A DNA stretch of 64,000 nucleotides from NCBI GenBank assembly GCA_020161665.1, contig JAIUPA010000034.1:267796-331795 (forward strand), written 5' to 3'. The DNA comes from Pseudomonadota bacterium (lineage in GTDB: Bacteria; Pseudomonadota; Alphaproteobacteria; Rhizobiales; Rhizobiaceae). Below, in pieces: positions 38,323-47,997 of this stretch (positions are counted from its first letter, which is position 1; each line of letters begins with the position of its first letter). The notes below the pieces were generated by a model, which saw only the letters and a program-made list of their open reading frames with translations, ran no database searches and was not told where the DNA came from. The translations under genes and the position numbers were made by a program.

Positions 38323-39804
38323 ATGACCGAACTGACCAGCCTCACCATTGCCGAAGCCCGCACCAAACTTCAGGCCAAGGACATCACCGCCGTTGAACTG
38401 ACCGAGGCCTATATCGGTGCCATCGAGGCCGCCAATGCGAAGATCAACGCCTATGTGACGGTCACGCCGGACAAGGCGCGCGACATGGCCAAGGCATCCG
38501 ACGCGCGCATCGCTGCGGGCAAGGCCGGTGCGCTGGAAGGCATTCCGCTCGGCATCAAGGATCTGTTCGCCACCAAGGACGTGCACACGCAGGCCTGCTC
38601 GCACATTCTCGATGGTTTCAAGCCGAAATACGAATCGACGGTGACCCAGAACCTCTGGGATGACGGTGCCGTCATGCTCGGCAAGCTCAACATGGATGAG
38701 TTCGCCATGGGCTCGTCGAACGAAACCTCCTATTATGGCCCGGTCATCAACCCGTGGCGCGAAAATGGCTCCAACCGCCAGATCGTGCCGGGCGGTTCGT
38801 CCGGTGGTTCGGCTGCGGCCGTTGCCGCGCATCTTTGCGCCGGTGCGACCGCCACCGATACGGGCGGTTCGATCCGCCAGCCCGCCGCCTTCACCGGCAC
38901 CGTCGGCATCAAGCCCACCTATGGCCGTTGCTCGCGCTGGGGCGTCGTGGCCTTCGCCTCGTCGCTCGATCAGGCTGGTCCGATTGCCCGCGATGTGCGC
39001 GACGCCGCTATCCTTCTGAAGTCGATGGCCTCCACCGATGCCAAGGATACGACCTCCGTCGATCTGCCGGTGCCGGATTATGAAGCCGCCATCGGCCAGT
39101 CGCTGAAGGGCATCAAGATCGGCATTCCGAAGGAATACCGCGTTGACGGCATGCCGGACGAAATTGAAAAGCTGTGGCAACAGGGCATTGCCTGGCTGAA
39201 GGATGCCGGTGCCGAAGTCGTCGACATCACGCTTCCGCACACCAAATACGCTCTGCCTGCCTATTACATCGTGGCTCCGGCAGAAGCATCCTCCAACCTT
39301 GCCCGTTATGACGGCGTTCGCTACGGCCTGCGTGTTGACGGCAAGGACATCGTCGACATGTACGAAAAGACCCGTGCCGAAGGCTTTGGCAAGGAAGTCA
39401 AGCGCCGCATCATGATCGGCACCTACGTGCTCTCGGCCGGTTACTACGATGCCTATTACCTGCAGGCCCAGAAGGTTCGCACGCTGATCAAGCGCGACTT
39501 CGAACTGGCCTTTGCCGCCGGTGTGGATGCCATCCTGACGCCCGCAACGCCGTCTTCGGCCTTCGGCATCGCCGACGAAACGCTCGCTGCCGATCCGGTG
39601 GCCATGTACCTGAACGACATCTTTACGGTGACGGTCAACATGGCCGGTCTGCCGGGTCTGTCGGTTCCGGCGGGTCTCGATTCCAAGGGGCTGCCGCTTG
39701 GCCTTCAGTTGATCGGCAAGCCGTTCGAGGAAGAAACGCTGTTCCGCACCGCCTTTGCCATCGAGCAGGCCGCAGGCAAGTTCACGCCCGCCAAGTGGTG
39801 GTAA
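38323..39804 (+). CDS. gatA: Asp-tRNA(Asn)/Glu-tRNA(Gln) amidotransferase subunit A
   Basis: A 493-residue amidase-signature glutaminase that supplies ammonia to GatB. The Ser-cisSer-Lys triad is present: [19 protein letters not shown] (lysine), [15 protein letters not shown] and [19 protein letters not shown] (serines). Length is normal. Terminated by a bidirectional hairpin at 39827-39854. gatB, which completes the enzyme, is 1.46 kb downstream after three unrelated genes. Confidence 0.97.
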   Translation: MTELTSLTIAEARTKLQAKDITAVELTEAYIGAIEAANAKINAYVTVTPDKARDMAKASDARIAAGKAGALEGIPLGIKDLFATKDVHTQACSHILDGFKPKYESTVTQNLWDDGAVMLGKLNMDEFAMGSSNETSYYGPVINPWRENGSNRQIVPGGSSGGSAAAVAAHLCAGATATDTGGSIRQPAAFTGTVGIKPTYGRCSRWGVVAFASSLDQAGPIARDVRDAAILLKSMASTDAKDTTSVDLPVPDYEAAIGQSLKGIKIGIPKEYRVDGMPDEIEKLWQQGIAWLKDAGAEVVDITLPHTKYALPAYYIVAPAEASSNLARYDGVRYGLRVDGKDIVDMYEKTRAEGFGKEVKRRIMIGTYVLSAGYYDAYYLQAQKVRTLIKRDFELAFAAGVDAILTPATPSSAFGIADETLAADPVAMYLNDIFTVTVNMAGLPGLSVPAGLDSKGLPLGLQLIGKPFEEETLFRTAFAIEQAAGKFTPAKWW

Positions 39805-39826
39805 GCGCAAAGCGCTGACGAAATTG

Positions 39827-39854
39827 AAAACGGCGGCCCTTGAGCCGCCGTTTT
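39827..39854. terminator. bidirectional terminator between gatA and yjhX
   Basis: AAAACGGCGGC (39827-39837), loop CCTTGA, GCCGCCGTTTT (39844-39854), an 11-bp perfect stem flanked by A and T runs and shared by two convergent genes. Confidence 0.85.
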
Positions 39855-39859
39855 GCTGT

Positions 39860-40117
39860 TTAACGGTTGTCCGGCTGGGCGCGCACCAGTTCCAGCCCAC
39901 GTGTCGTGACGCGATAGGGCCTGCCGCCGGAAGAAGCGATGGCGCGCTTTTGCTTGAGCTTGCGGAAGGTCAAAATGTCGAGGCCGCTGAACACCCAGCC
40001 TTCGCGGGTGTGCAGGTTCAAGCGTTCGATCTTGCCTTCGTCATTGCGGATGATTTCGATCCTGCCGCCTTGTGCCAGCAGGTGAAGAATGCGCTGTTCA
40101 GCGCGAGAGATGTCCAT
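39860..40117 (-). CDS. YjhX/UPF0386 family protein (putative toxin)
   Basis: An 85-residue protein, equal in length to E. coli YjhX: starts MDISRAEQRILHLLAQGGR, contains HTREGWVFSGLDILTFRKL and ends TTRGLELVRAQPDNR, the family ending. E. coli YjhX has been described as the toxin of a toxin-antitoxin pair with YjhQ, a GNAT protein. A GNAT gene lies just upstream here (40373-40891), though divergently oriented. A longer start at 40141 is possible; 40117 gives the family length. Confidence 0.85.
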   Translation of the reverse strand: MDISRAEQRILHLLAQGGRIEIIRNDEGKIERLNLHTREGWVFSGLDILTFRKLKQKRAIASSGGRPYRVTTRGLELVRAQPDNR

Positions 40118-40164
40118 GATCTTTGTCCGTGGTAGCGCCAATGAAGGCGCACAAAAACGTTTCC

Positions 40165-40181
40165 CGTATCAAGCTGATACG
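40165..40181. promoter_or_regulatory. dyad symmetry between yjhX and the GNAT gene
   Basis: CGTATCA-agc-TGATACG, a perfect 7-base inverted repeat 48 bases upstream of the yjhX start, in the divergent gap of about 255 bases before the GNAT gene. It could be an operator; no U-tract follows on either strand. Confidence 0.35.
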
Positions 40182-40372
40182 AGGGTTCGTTTTGTTCGGG
40201 CCCGGCACGCAATGACTTGCGGCGGGGCCTTTACCGGGACTGCATTCGGTTAGACATCCAAACTCCAATAATGGGCGAATTTTACGCCCGACTTGTTAAC
40301 CGCGTCAAGGTGATGCGCTGGCGCAATCGCCTTAGAGGTGTTTTACTGTGTCGAACCCACACGGAATAAGTG

Positions 40373-40891
40373 ATGATCAACATTCGCGCGGCACGTCAGG
40401 ATGAGACCCTGCTTTTGCGGGATGTTGGCCTGCGCGCCTGGGCATTCGCCGTGAGCGGAATGGACGTGAACCCCGCGATGCAGGTCGCCGCCGAGGCCGC
40501 TTTCGAAAGCTTCGCCGTCAACCACTGGCTGACGATCTCCGTGGTGGAGGATGATGGCGTCATGGCAGGCTGGGCGGCGCGTGAAAAGCTGGACGAGACG
40601 ATCACCGATTTCTGGATCGATCCGGACCATCAACGGCGCGGTCTGGGCACCGCACTTCTGGCGGCGGTGGAGGCCGACATTCTCCATCAGGGGTTTGATA
40701 CGGCTGAGCTGCAAACCCATGCCCGCAACGCCGCCATCGCCTTCTTCGAGCGCGGCGGTTATACGATCCGCTGGCTGTCGGTCGCCTATTCCCCGAAGCT
40801 TGACCGTGACGTGGAAACGGTGGGGCTCTCCAAGCGGCTCGATGGGGGAGACGACGATGCCGTTTACGGGATGACGAGCCGTATTCAGTGA
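40373..40891 (+). CDS. GNAT family N-acetyltransferase (YjhQ-like candidate)
   Basis: A 172-residue Gcn5-type acetyltransferase. The acetyl-CoA segment DHQRRGLGTALLAAVEADIL (about residues 83-102) follows the core strand ITDFWIDPDHQ, and AIAFFERGGYTI is the C-terminal motif. GTG at 40370 and ATG at 40373 are adjacent starts. It faces away from the YjhX-like gene, the E. coli partner of which is a GNAT protein. The substrate is unknown; the 3' end overlaps the convergent DUF1294 gene by seven bases. Confidence 0.88.
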   Translation: MINIRAARQDETLLLRDVGLRAWAFAVSGMDVNPAMQVAAEAAFESFAVNHWLTISVVEDDGVMAGWAAREKLDETITDFWIDPDHQRRGLGTALLAAVEADILHQGFDTAELQTHARNAAIAFFERGGYTIRWLSVAYSPKLDRDVETVGLSKRLDGGDDDAVYGMTSRIQ

Positions 40892-41163
40892 GTACGGTTG
40901 ACAAGCCAAACGGCCACTGCCGCAATCTGCAGCAAGGCGATCCCGATCAATAGGCTTGCGAAGGGTTGCTTGCGGGTCTTGTGGCGAAACACCTGCCGCG
41001 CGACGAGCGCACCGGCGCTGCCGCCGAGAAAAGCCATCAGAAGCAGCGTCGATTCCGGAACACGCCGTTCCCCATGAATGGCGGCCCGCTTGTCGAACCA
41101 GAAGGTCGCAAAGGCGATGATGTTGATGACAAGAAGAAACGGGGCGATCAGGAGGCTGGACAT
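40885..41163 (-). CDS. DUF1294 family membrane protein
   Basis: A 92-residue inner-membrane protein with two or three hydrophobic segments. The block ATFWFDKRAAIHGERRVPE followed by LLMAFLGGSAGALVARQVFRHKT matches DUF1294, of unknown function. It is convergent with the GNAT gene and divergent from gatB, 99 bases away. Confidence 0.88.
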   Translation of the reverse strand: MSSLLIAPFLLVINIIAFATFWFDKRAAIHGERRVPESTLLLMAFLGGSAGALVARQVFRHKTRKQPFASLLIGIALLQIAAVAVWLVNRTH

Positions 41164-41262
41164 GACTTTCCCTAGCCCGGCGCGGTTGAAAAAGCGTTGC
41201 GCCGCAGCGCCAATTGCTCTACCTCAACAGAACTTTCCGTGAAGTCGAGACAAGAGCATATC

Positions 41263-42765
41263 ATGACCATCGTTGACGTTCGCACCCCCGACCCGAAGCG
41301 TTTTATCCCCGGTGCCACCGGCGATTGGGAGATCGTTATCGGCATGGAGGTCCATGCCCAGGTCACCAGCAATTCCAAGCTGTTCTCCGGCGCGTCCACG
41401 CTGTTTGGCAATGCGCCGAACGCGAACGTTTCGCTGGTGGATGCTGCCATGCCGGGCATGCTGCCGGTCATCAACGAGGAATGCGTCCGTCAAGCCGTGC
41501 GCACAGGTTTGGGCCTGAAGGCGCAGATCAACAAGCGCTCGATCTTTGACCGCAAGAACTATTTCTACCCGGACCTGCCGCAGGGCTACCAGATCTCGCA
41601 GTTCAAGGACCCGATTGTCGGCGAGGGCAAGATCATCATCTCGCTCGGCCCGGATCGTCAGGGTAATTTCGAGGACATCGAAATCGGCATTGAGCGCCTG
41701 CATCTGGAGCAGGACGCCGGCAAGTCCATGCACGACCAGCACCCCACCATGTCCTTCGTGGACCTGAACCGTTCGGGCGTGGCGCTGATGGAAATCGTCT
41801 CCAAGCCGGATATGCGTTCGTCGGATGAGGCCAAGGCCTATCTCACCAAGCTGCGCTCCATCGTGCGTTACCTCGGCACCTGCGATGGCAACATGGACGA
41901 AGGCTCCATGCGCGCCGATGTGAACGTCTCCGTGCGCAAGCCGGGTGGCGAATTTGGCACGCGTTGCGAAATCAAGAACGTCAACTCGATCCGTTTTGTC
42001 GGTCAGGCTATCGAGTACGAAGCCCGCCGCCAGATCGGCATTCTGGAAGATGGCGGCAGCATCGATCAGGAAACCCGCCTGTTCGACCCGACCAAGGGCG
42101 AGACGCGTTCCATGCGCTCCAAGGAAGATGCGCATGATTATCGCTATTTCCCGGACCCGGACCTTCTGCCGCTCGAATTCGACGATGCCTTCGTCGAAGC
42201 CCTGAAGGCCGACCTGCCGGAACTGCCAGATGACAAGAAGGCGCGTCTGGTCGAAAGCCTCGGCCTGTCCGTCTATGACGCTTCGGTTCTGGTGTCGGAA
42301 AAGGCGATTGCCGATTACTTCGAAGCCGTGGCGGCCGGTCGCGACGCCAAGGCGGCAGCCAACTGGGTCATCAACGACCTCATGGGCGCGCTGAACAAGG
42401 CAGGCAAGGCCATTGAAGAAACCCCGGTTTCTCCGGCCCAGCTCGGCGGCATTATCGATCTCATCAAGGACGGCACCATCTCGGGCAAGATCGCCAAGGA
42501 TCTGTTTGAAATCGTCTGGAACGAGGGCGGTGATCCGGCGGAACTGGTTGAAAGCCGCGGCATGAAGCAGGTGACGGATACCGGCGCCATCGAAAAGGCC
42601 GTGGACGATATCATCGCCGCCAACCCGGATCAGGTTGCCAAGGTCAAGGCCAAGCCCACGCTGGCGGGCTGGTTCGTCGGTCAGGTTATGAAGGCCACGG
42701 GTGGCAAGGCCAACCCGCAGGCCGTTCAGGAGCTGGTCAAGGCCAAGCTTGGGATTGAAGAGTAA
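41263..42765 (+). CDS. gatB: Asp-tRNA(Asn)/Glu-tRNA(Gln) amidotransferase subunit B
   Basis: A 500-residue subunit that activates the tRNA-bound Glu or Asp and accepts ammonia from GatA. Seen: [20 protein letters not shown] (active-site start), [34 protein letters not shown], and a C-terminal tRNA-binding YqeY-like domain. Start ATG 41263 is where homologues begin; an upstream extension is unsupported. The TAA stop lies inside the first intergenic palindrome, so the repeat abuts the gene end. Confidence 0.96.
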   Translation: MTIVDVRTPDPKRFIPGATGDWEIVIGMEVHAQVTSNSKLFSGASTLFGNAPNANVSLVDAAMPGMLPVINEECVRQAVRTGLGLKAQINKRSIFDRKNYFYPDLPQGYQISQFKDPIVGEGKIIISLGPDRQGNFEDIEIGIERLHLEQDAGKSMHDQHPTMSFVDLNRSGVALMEIVSKPDMRSSDEAKAYLTKLRSIVRYLGTCDGNMDEGSMRADVNVSVRKPGGEFGTRCEIKNVNSIRFVGQAIEYEARRQIGILEDGGSIDQETRLFDPTKGETRSMRSKEDAHDYRYFPDPDLLPLEFDDAFVEALKADLPELPDDKKARLVESLGLSVYDASVLVSEKAIADYFEAVAAGRDAKAAANWVINDLMGALNKAGKAIEETPVSPAQLGGIIDLIKDGTISGKIAKDLFEIVWNEGGDPAELVESRGMKQVTDTGAIEKAVDDIIAANPDQVAKVKAKPTLAGWFVGQVMKATGGKANPQAVQELVKAKLGIEE

Positions 42766-42860
42766 TTCCAGCAAAAGTGTAAAACGGTTTTGCGTCCGGA
42801 ATTACGGTGCAAAAATGTAATTCCAGCAAAAGTGTGAAGCGGTTTTGCGTCCGGAATTAC
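42762..42860. repeat. two tandem 44-base palindromic repeats
   Basis: Copy 1 at 42762-42805 and copy 2 at 42817-42860, each beginning GTAATTCC and ending GGAATTAC, with the core CAGCAAAAGTGT and CGGTTTTGCGTCC. They have a period of 55 bases and differ at three or four positions. The first copy includes the gatB stop codon. They resemble mosaic palindromic elements of Rhizobiaceae. Confidence 0.85.
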
Positions 42861-42893
42861 GAGAGAGACAAGAATAAAGAAGGGGCACCCGCG

Positions 42894-43397
42894 ATGTTCT
42901 TCGTCCGCACGGCTTCCAGAGAGGATTTGGGCAAAGTGCGGGCGTTGCTCGCCGATGCCTTCCACGCCACCTATGACGCGCTTTATGGGCCGCAGAAGGT
43001 GCAGGAACTGATCGACGGCTGGCAATCGCTGGCCGCCCTTGAGCATCGCCTCGATGCGCCGGGTTCGGAATTCCTTGTCGCGGATGACGGCAAGCGCATC
43101 GGCGGCATGGCCTATGCCCAGCGCCGTAACACGCGCCCCGAAACGGTGATTCTCCATCAGCTTTATGTGCACCCGGATTGCCACCGTCAGGGCATTGGTC
43201 GCGATATTTTCGCGGAGATCGAAAGCTGCTTTCCCGGTGCCGATCTGATGGAACTTGAAGTCGAGCCGAAGAACGAGAAGGCGATTGCCTTCTATCTGGC
43301 GCACGGCTTTGAGCCGGTAGAGGAAGTCACGATCGAGACCGGCCCCGCCAAGGGGCTGCAGGCGCTGATCATGCGCAAGGCGCTCGAAACTTTTTGA
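42894..43397 (+). CDS. GNAT family N-acetyltransferase
   Basis: A 167-residue Gcn5-type acetyltransferase, first of two in tandem. Acetyl-CoA loop VHPDCHRQGIGRDIF (about 88-102), core strand HQLYVHPD and the C-terminal AIAFYLAHGFEPVEE motif are present. The start at 42894 follows AGAAGGGG; an upstream frame lies inside the repeat. Substrate unknown. Confidence 0.88.
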   Translation: MFFVRTASREDLGKVRALLADAFHATYDALYGPQKVQELIDGWQSLAALEHRLDAPGSEFLVADDGKRIGGMAYAQRRNTRPETVILHQLYVHPDCHRQGIGRDIFAEIESCFPGADLMELEVEPKNEKAIAFYLAHGFEPVEEVTIETGPAKGLQALIMRKALETF

Positions 43398-43407
43398 GGC
43401 AACGACC

Positions 43408-43863
43408 ATGGACATGACGATTCGCGAGGCGCGTGAGGACGACATCCCGGCGCTGGTGGCGATTTATGCTGCCGATGAATTTGGTCATGGCGACAGCACG
43501 GACCCGGCACTATTGCCGTTATATTCCAGTGCTTTCGCGGCAATTTCGGAATCAAGTGCGGAGACGCTTTACGTAGCGGAAGCCGGGGGCGAAATCATCG
43601 GCACGTTCCAGATCCTGATGACGACGACGCTCACCGGACGCGGCACGACGGCCATGATCATCGAGGCGGTTCAAACGCGCTCGGACCAGCGCGGCAAGGG
43701 CATTGGCGCGAAAATGATGGCGTTTTGCATTGCCGAGGCGAGGGCACGCGGGGCATCGCTGGTGCAACTCACCTCCAATGTCAGCCGCACGGATGCGCAC
43801 CGCTTTTATGAACGTCTGGGGTTCACGCGCTCCCATGCCGGTTTCAAGATGAAATTGACGTAG
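43408..43863 (+). CDS. GNAT family N-acetyltransferase
   Basis: A 151-residue Gcn5-type acetyltransferase, 10 bases after the preceding GNAT gene and presumably co-transcribed. Acetyl-CoA loop SDQRGKGIGAKMMAFCIAEA (about residues 92-111) and the C-terminal AHRFYERLGFTRSHAGFK are visible. It shares no high similarity with its neighbour, so it is not a recent duplicate. Substrate unknown. Confidence 0.88.
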   Translation: MDMTIREAREDDIPALVAIYAADEFGHGDSTDPALLPLYSSAFAAISESSAETLYVAEAGGEIIGTFQILMTTTLTGRGTTAMIIEAVQTRSDQRGKGIGAKMMAFCIAEARARGASLVQLTSNVSRTDAHRFYERLGFTRSHAGFKMKLT

Positions 43864-43965
43864 AAGGCTCGCGCTTTCGCCCTTGGAATCACTGGACAAG
43901 CCTTGCCTTGCGCGGCATAAGCAGATGTGAAAACGGCCTTGCGCCGAAGTCTTCGAGGACGGGAT

Positions 43966-44364
43966 ATGAAACAGCTTATCACGCAGATTTTCACCTGGTG
44001 GAATGGCCAGACGATTGGCACGCGCTTCTTTACCTGGCGCAAGGGCACCAAAGTCGGCACGGATGAGCTTGGCAATACCTATTATAAAGGCCCGATGACC
44101 ACCTGGGGCAAGGAGCGTCGCTGGGTTGTCTATAACGGCTACGCCGACGCCTCGGCCATTCCGGCAGGCTGGCACGGCTGGATGCACTATCGCACCGACA
44201 CCCCGCCGTCGGGTGAAGACTATGTGGCCCGCGAGTGGGAAAAGGCGCATCGCGCCAACCCGACCGGCACGCCGAATTCCTACCGTCCGAAGGGCTCGCT
44301 GGCTGTGGGCGGTGAACGTCCGCGCGTGACGGGCGACTACGACGCCTGGACGCCCGGCAACTAA
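43966..44364 (+). CDS. NDUFA12-family NADH:ubiquinone oxidoreductase subunit
   Basis: A 132-residue homologue of the mitochondrial complex I accessory subunit NDUFA12 (17.2 kDa), one of the supernumerary subunits retained by alphaproteobacteria. Start MKQLITQIFTWWNGQTIGTR, then DELGNTYYKG, RRWVVYNGYADASAIPAGWH and LHYRTD-like HYRTDTPPS match the family. It is unlinked to the nuo operon at the left edge of the window. Start at 43966 follows GAGGACGGG. Confidence 0.92.
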   Translation: MKQLITQIFTWWNGQTIGTRFFTWRKGTKVGTDELGNTYYKGPMTTWGKERRWVVYNGYADASAIPAGWHGWMHYRTDTPPSGEDYVAREWEKAHRANPTGTPNSYRPKGSLAVGGERPRVTGDYDAWTPGN

Positions 44365-44399
44365 TCCTTGCCATATTTGTCAGGTAGACGACCTTTAAG

Positions 44400-44424
44400 T
44401 GCCGCCGGTAACGGCGGCCTTTGA
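44400..44424 (+). terminator. terminator after the NDUFA12 gene
   Basis: GCCGCCG-gtaa-CGGCGGC (44401-44418) followed by CTTTGATT, between the NDUFA12 and DUF2155 genes. The stem is strong but the U-tract is short, so partial read-through is possible. Confidence 0.6.
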
Positions 44425-44444
44425 TTATAAAGACGAGGGCAGGG

Positions 44445-44879
44445 ATGAGCGCAGTTTCCGCAAGGCTGGCAAAGCGGCTGACAGGTGCAGTGGCATGCCT
44501 CGTTTTGGGCACGATGAACTTGGTTGCGCCTGCGCATGCGGAGCGCATCAATAATCCGGTCGCTGTGTTCTCCGGCATCGACAAGATCACCGGCCGCATC
44601 ACGTCTTTCGATGTCTATATCGATGAAACCGTGCAGTTCGGCGCGCTTCAGGTCACGCCGAAGGTTTGCTATTCGCGCACCGATACGGAAGCCCAGCGCA
44701 TCGACGCCTTTGTCGAGGTGGATGAAATCACGTTGGATCGCAAGATTCGCCGTATTTTCAGCGGCTGGATGTTTGCCGACAGCCCCGGCCTCAACGCCGT
44801 CGAGCATCCGATTTATGACATCTGGCTGACGGGCTGCAAGCAGAAGTCCGACATTCCGGCTCCGGCACCGTCCAACTGA
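44445..44879 (+). CDS. DUF2155 family exported protein
   Basis: A 144-residue exported protein. A signal peptide (about residues 1-33, with a hydrophobic core GAVACLVLGTMNLVAPAHA, cleaved after AHA) is followed by NPVAVFSGIDKITGRITSF and VEHPIYDIWLTGC, the DUF2155 pattern. Two cysteines could form a disulphide (in TPKVCYSR and TGCKQK). The family is alphaproteobacterial and its function is unknown. Start ATG 44445 follows GAGGGCAGGG. Confidence 0.9.
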   Translation: MSAVSARLAKRLTGAVACLVLGTMNLVAPAHAERINNPVAVFSGIDKITGRITSFDVYIDETVQFGALQVTPKVCYSRTDTEAQRIDAFVEVDEITLDRKIRRIFSGWMFADSPGLNAVEHPIYDIWLTGCKQKSDIPAPAPSN

Positions 44880-44895
44880 TGGGCCTTGGCTTCAT

Positions 44896-45513
44896 TTAGA
44901 AGTCGAGATGCGGAGAGGTCATGGCCTCTTCCAGAAGCACCAGATAATCGTCCTTGGGAATATCAATCGCCCCGAACGTCTTCAGATGGTCGGTGGTGAA
45001 CTGTGTGTCGAGCAGCGTGAACCCCTTGGCCCGCAAATGCTCCACCAGCGCCACGAGGCACACCTTGGAGGCATTGGTGCGGCGGGAAAACATGCTTTCC
45101 CCGAAGAAGGCCGAGCCGAGCGAGACGCCGTAAAGCCCGCCGACAAGCTCATCCCCCTCATAGGCTTCCACGCTGTGGGCATGGCCCCAGCGGTGCAGTT
45201 CACCATAAAGCTGGTGAATCGTCTCGTTGATCCAGGTTTCGGGGCGCACTGCTGTTTCTTCAGCGCAGGCGCGCATCACACCGGGAAAATCATGATTGAA
45301 ACGGATGTCAAAAGGGCGCTTGCGGATGAACTTGGCAAGGCTGTGCGAGACGTGAAAACGCTCGTCGAGCGGCAGCACGCCGCGAAGGTCAGGCGAGACC
45401 CAGAAGATTTCCGGGTCATCCGCCGATTCGGACATCGGAAACAATCCGATGGAATAGGCGCGCAGCAGAATCTCGGGCGTTATTTCGTCCTGCCCACTGC
45501 GACGCCTTGCCAT
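44896..45513 (-). CDS. aat: leucyl/phenylalanyl-tRNA--protein transferase
   Basis: A 205-residue enzyme that adds Leu or Phe to N-terminal Lys/Arg, marking proteins for ClpAP by the N-degron rule. Seen: [40 protein letters not shown], and [20 protein letters not shown] with the conserved acidic site. It is two bases downstream of accC, so it ends the aroQ-accB-accC-aat transcript. Confidence 0.95.
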   Translation of the reverse strand: MARRRSGQDEITPEILLRAYSIGLFPMSESADDPEIFWVSPDLRGVLPLDERFHVSHSLAKFIRKRPFDIRFNHDFPGVMRACAEETAVRPETWINETIHQLYGELHRWGHAHSVEAYEGDELVGGLYGVSLGSAFFGESMFSRRTNASKVCLVALVEHLRAKGFTLLDTQFTTDHLKTFGAIDIPKDDYLVLLEEAMTSPHLDF

Positions 45514-45515
45514 TC

Positions 45516-46859
45516 TCAGGCGTTATCGCCGGCCAGATACTTTTCCAGCCAGTGAATGTCGTAATTGCCTGCGAGGATATCCTCGTTCTTCACCAGATCC
45601 TGGAAGAGCGGCAGGGTGGTCTTGATACCATCCACCACAAACTCGTCCAGCACGCGGGAAAGACGCTTGATGCACTCTTCACGCGTCCGGCCATGCACGA
45701 TCAGCTTGCCGATGAGGCTGTCGTAGTAAGGCGGGATCTTGTAACCGGCATAGGCACCCGAATCGACGCGAACACCCAGACCGCCCGGCGTATGGAAGGT
45801 CGTGATCGTACCCGGCGAGGGAACGAAGGTGCGCGGGTCTTCGGCATTGATGCGGCACTCGATGGCATGGCCCTGGAACACCACATCGCTCTGCGAGACC
45901 GACAGGCCGTCGCCGGAAGCGATGCGGATCTGTTCGTTCACGAGGTCAATGCCGGTGATGGCTTCCGTCACCGGATGCTCCACCTGAAGACGCGTGTTCA
46001 TTTCAATGAAATAGAACTCACCGTTTTCGTAGAGGAACTCAATGGTGCCAGCGCCGCGATACTTGAGCTTGCGCATGGCAGCGGCGCAAACTTCGCCGAT
46101 CTTCATGCGCTGTTCAACGGTCAGTGCGGGGGAGTTGGCCTCTTCCCAAACCTTCTGGTGACGACGCTGCAGCGAGCAGTCGCGTTCGCCAAGATGGATG
46201 GCGTTGCCAGCACCGTCACCCAGAACCTGGATTTCGATGTGGCGCGGCTTCTCGAGGTACTTTTCCATGTAGACGGCGTCGTTACCGAAAGCGGCAGCCG
46301 CTTCGGTGCGCGCCGTGGCCACGGCCTCGTCGAGATCAGCCTCGGTGCGGGCCACCTTCATGCCGCGACCACCACCACCCGCGGTGGCCTTGATCAGCAC
46401 GGGGAAGCCAATGGTCTTGGCGATTTCCATCGCGTTTTCGGGGCGAACTTCGCCATCCGAACCCGGAACGACCGGAATGCCAAGCTCAAGAGCCGTCTGC
46501 TTGGCGGTGATCTTGTCACCCATCAGGCGGATGTGCTCGGCGGTCGGGCCGATGAAGGTAATGCCGTGGGCTTCCAGAATGTCGGCAAACTTGGCGTTTT
46601 CCGAAAGGAAGCCATAGCCCGGATGGACCGCATCGGCGCCGGTGATTTCACAGGCGGCGACGATCTGGTGAATGTTGAGATAGCTGTCGCGCGACGGCGG
46701 AGGGCCGATGCACACGCTCTCATCGGCAAGGCGCACATGCATGGCGTCTGCGTCGGCGGTGGAATGGACGGCAACCGTCGCAATCCCCAGTTCCTTACAG
46801 GCGCGCAGCACGCGAAGCGCGATCTCGCCGCGGTTGGCAATGAGAATCTTCGATACCAT
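45516..46859 (-). CDS. accC: acetyl-CoA carboxylase biotin carboxylase subunit
   Basis: A 447-residue ATP-grasp enzyme that carboxylates the biotin on AccB, the first step of fatty-acid synthesis. Present: [20 protein letters not shown] at the start, [18 protein letters not shown] (ATP loop), [17 protein letters not shown], and [20 protein letters not shown] (catalytic). Nine bases separate it from accB. Confidence 0.97.
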   Translation of the reverse strand: MVSKILIANRGEIALRVLRACKELGIATVAVHSTADADAMHVRLADESVCIGPPPSRDSYLNIHQIVAACEITGADAVHPGYGFLSENAKFADILEAHGITFIGPTAEHIRLMGDKITAKQTALELGIPVVPGSDGEVRPENAMEIAKTIGFPVLIKATAGGGGRGMKVARTEADLDEAVATARTEAAAAFGNDAVYMEKYLEKPRHIEIQVLGDGAGNAIHLGERDCSLQRRHQKVWEEANSPALTVEQRMKIGEVCAAAMRKLKYRGAGTIEFLYENGEFYFIEMNTRLQVEHPVTEAITGIDLVNEQIRIASGDGLSVSQSDVVFQGHAIECRINAEDPRTFVPSPGTITTFHTPGGLGVRVDSGAYAGYKIPPYYDSLIGKLIVHGRTREECIKRLSRVLDEFVVDGIKTTLPLFQDLVKNEDILAGNYDIHWLEKYLAGDNA

Positions 46860-46868
46860 GTCGGTCCC

Positions 46869-47339
46869 TTACTCGATGATGACGAGCGGTTCGCCGAATT
46901 CCACCGGCTGGGCGTTTTCGACGAGGATGGCCGTCACCTTGCCCGAGCGCGGAGCCGGGATCTGGTTCATGGTCTTCATGGCTTCAACGATGAGAAGCGT
47001 CTGGCCTTCCTTGACCTGAGCGCCGACTTCAATGAAGTCGCGGGCACCCGGGGCCGGGGCGAGGTAGGCAGTGCCAACCATCGGCGAGGTCACGGCGTTC
47101 TTGTTGTCCTTGGCCGAAACGGCAGCAGCCACCGGAGCGGCAGCAACCGGGGCCGGAGCGGCGACAGGTGCGGCAACCGGAGCGTAGACCGGGGCGGCCG
47201 GAGCAACGACAACATTGCGGGAGACGCGGATACGCAGTTCGTCCTGCTCTACTTCGATTTCCGAAAGGTCGGTGTCGCGCAGAATGTTGGCGAGGTTGCG
47301 GATCAGTTCCTGATCAATGCCGGATTTCTTGTCTGCCAT
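46869..47339 (-). CDS. accB: acetyl-CoA carboxylase biotin carboxyl carrier protein
   Basis: A 156-residue carrier with an alanine/proline-rich linker (about residues 60-85, many APVAAP repeats) and a C-terminal biotinyl domain. The biotinylated lysine is in [13 protein letters not shown] (about residue 122), where many homologues have EAMKLMNEI. BirA at the left end of this window would attach the biotin. ATG 47339 was chosen because homologues begin MADKK. Co-transcribed with aroQ and accC. Confidence 0.95.
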   Translation of the reverse strand: MADKKSGIDQELIRNLANILRDTDLSEIEVEQDELRIRVSRNVVVAPAAPVYAPVAAPVAAPAPVAAAPVAAAVSAKDNKNAVTSPMVGTAYLAPAPGARDFIEVGAQVKEGQTLLIVEAMKTMNQIPAPRSGKVTAILVENAQPVEFGEPLVIIE

Positions 47340-47358
47340 GAGAGACTCCCTGTTGTTC

Positions 47359-47796
47359 TTATCCCGTAATGGATTTGAGTGCGGAAAGCGCCAGCGTATA
47401 GCTCGCCGGGCCAAAACCGCAGATCATGCCCTTGGTGGCAGCCGCAATCATTGAGCGGTGCCGAAATTCCTCGCGCGCGTGGATGTTGGAGATGTGCACT
47501 TCCACCACCGGAACGGAAATCGCCCGGATGGCATCATGCAGCGCAATCGAGGTATGCGTATAGGCACCCGCATTGATGGCCACGCCGACGGCCTTTTCAT
47601 CGGCCTCGTGCAGCCAGTCAACCAGCATGCCTTCATTATTGGATTGGCGGAAATCAACGGAAAAACCAAGATCACGCCCGGCGGCGATGCAATCGGCCTC
47701 AATATCCTTGAGCGTCTTGCCACCATAAATGCCCGGCTCGCGCTTGCCCAACATATTGAGATTGGGGCCGTTCAGCACGAAGACTGTTTTCATCAT
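47359..47796 (-). CDS. aroQ: type II 3-dehydroquinate dehydratase
   Basis: A 145-residue enzyme of the shikimate pathway. Motifs: [18 protein letters not shown] (catalytic tyrosine, near residue 24), [16 protein letters not shown] and [17 protein letters not shown] (catalytic His). Two adjacent ATG codons (47796, 47793) are possible. First gene of the aroQ-accB-accC-aat run. Confidence 0.95.
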   Translation of the reverse strand: MMKTVFVLNGPNLNMLGKREPGIYGGKTLKDIEADCIAAGRDLGFSVDFRQSNNEGMLVDWLHEADEKAVGVAINAGAYTHTSIALHDAIRAISVPVVEVHISNIHAREEFRHRSMIAAATKGMICGFGPASYTLALSALKSITG

Positions 47797-47997
47797 CAGC
47801 GGTTCCGTTAGCGACCACTACCTTGCACATCAATCGATTGAAGGCACAAGCAGTCGCGTTTCCTCCATGGTCCCTGCAACGCTGCAATCGGCAAAGCCGC
47901 GCAAGGTGCCGCAAGTTAGCGAACACCTATAGACCGCCCTGCCGCCAAGGAAAAGCCCTAAGCGGTAGTCGGCGGCCTGTCCACAGATGAAAGCTGA

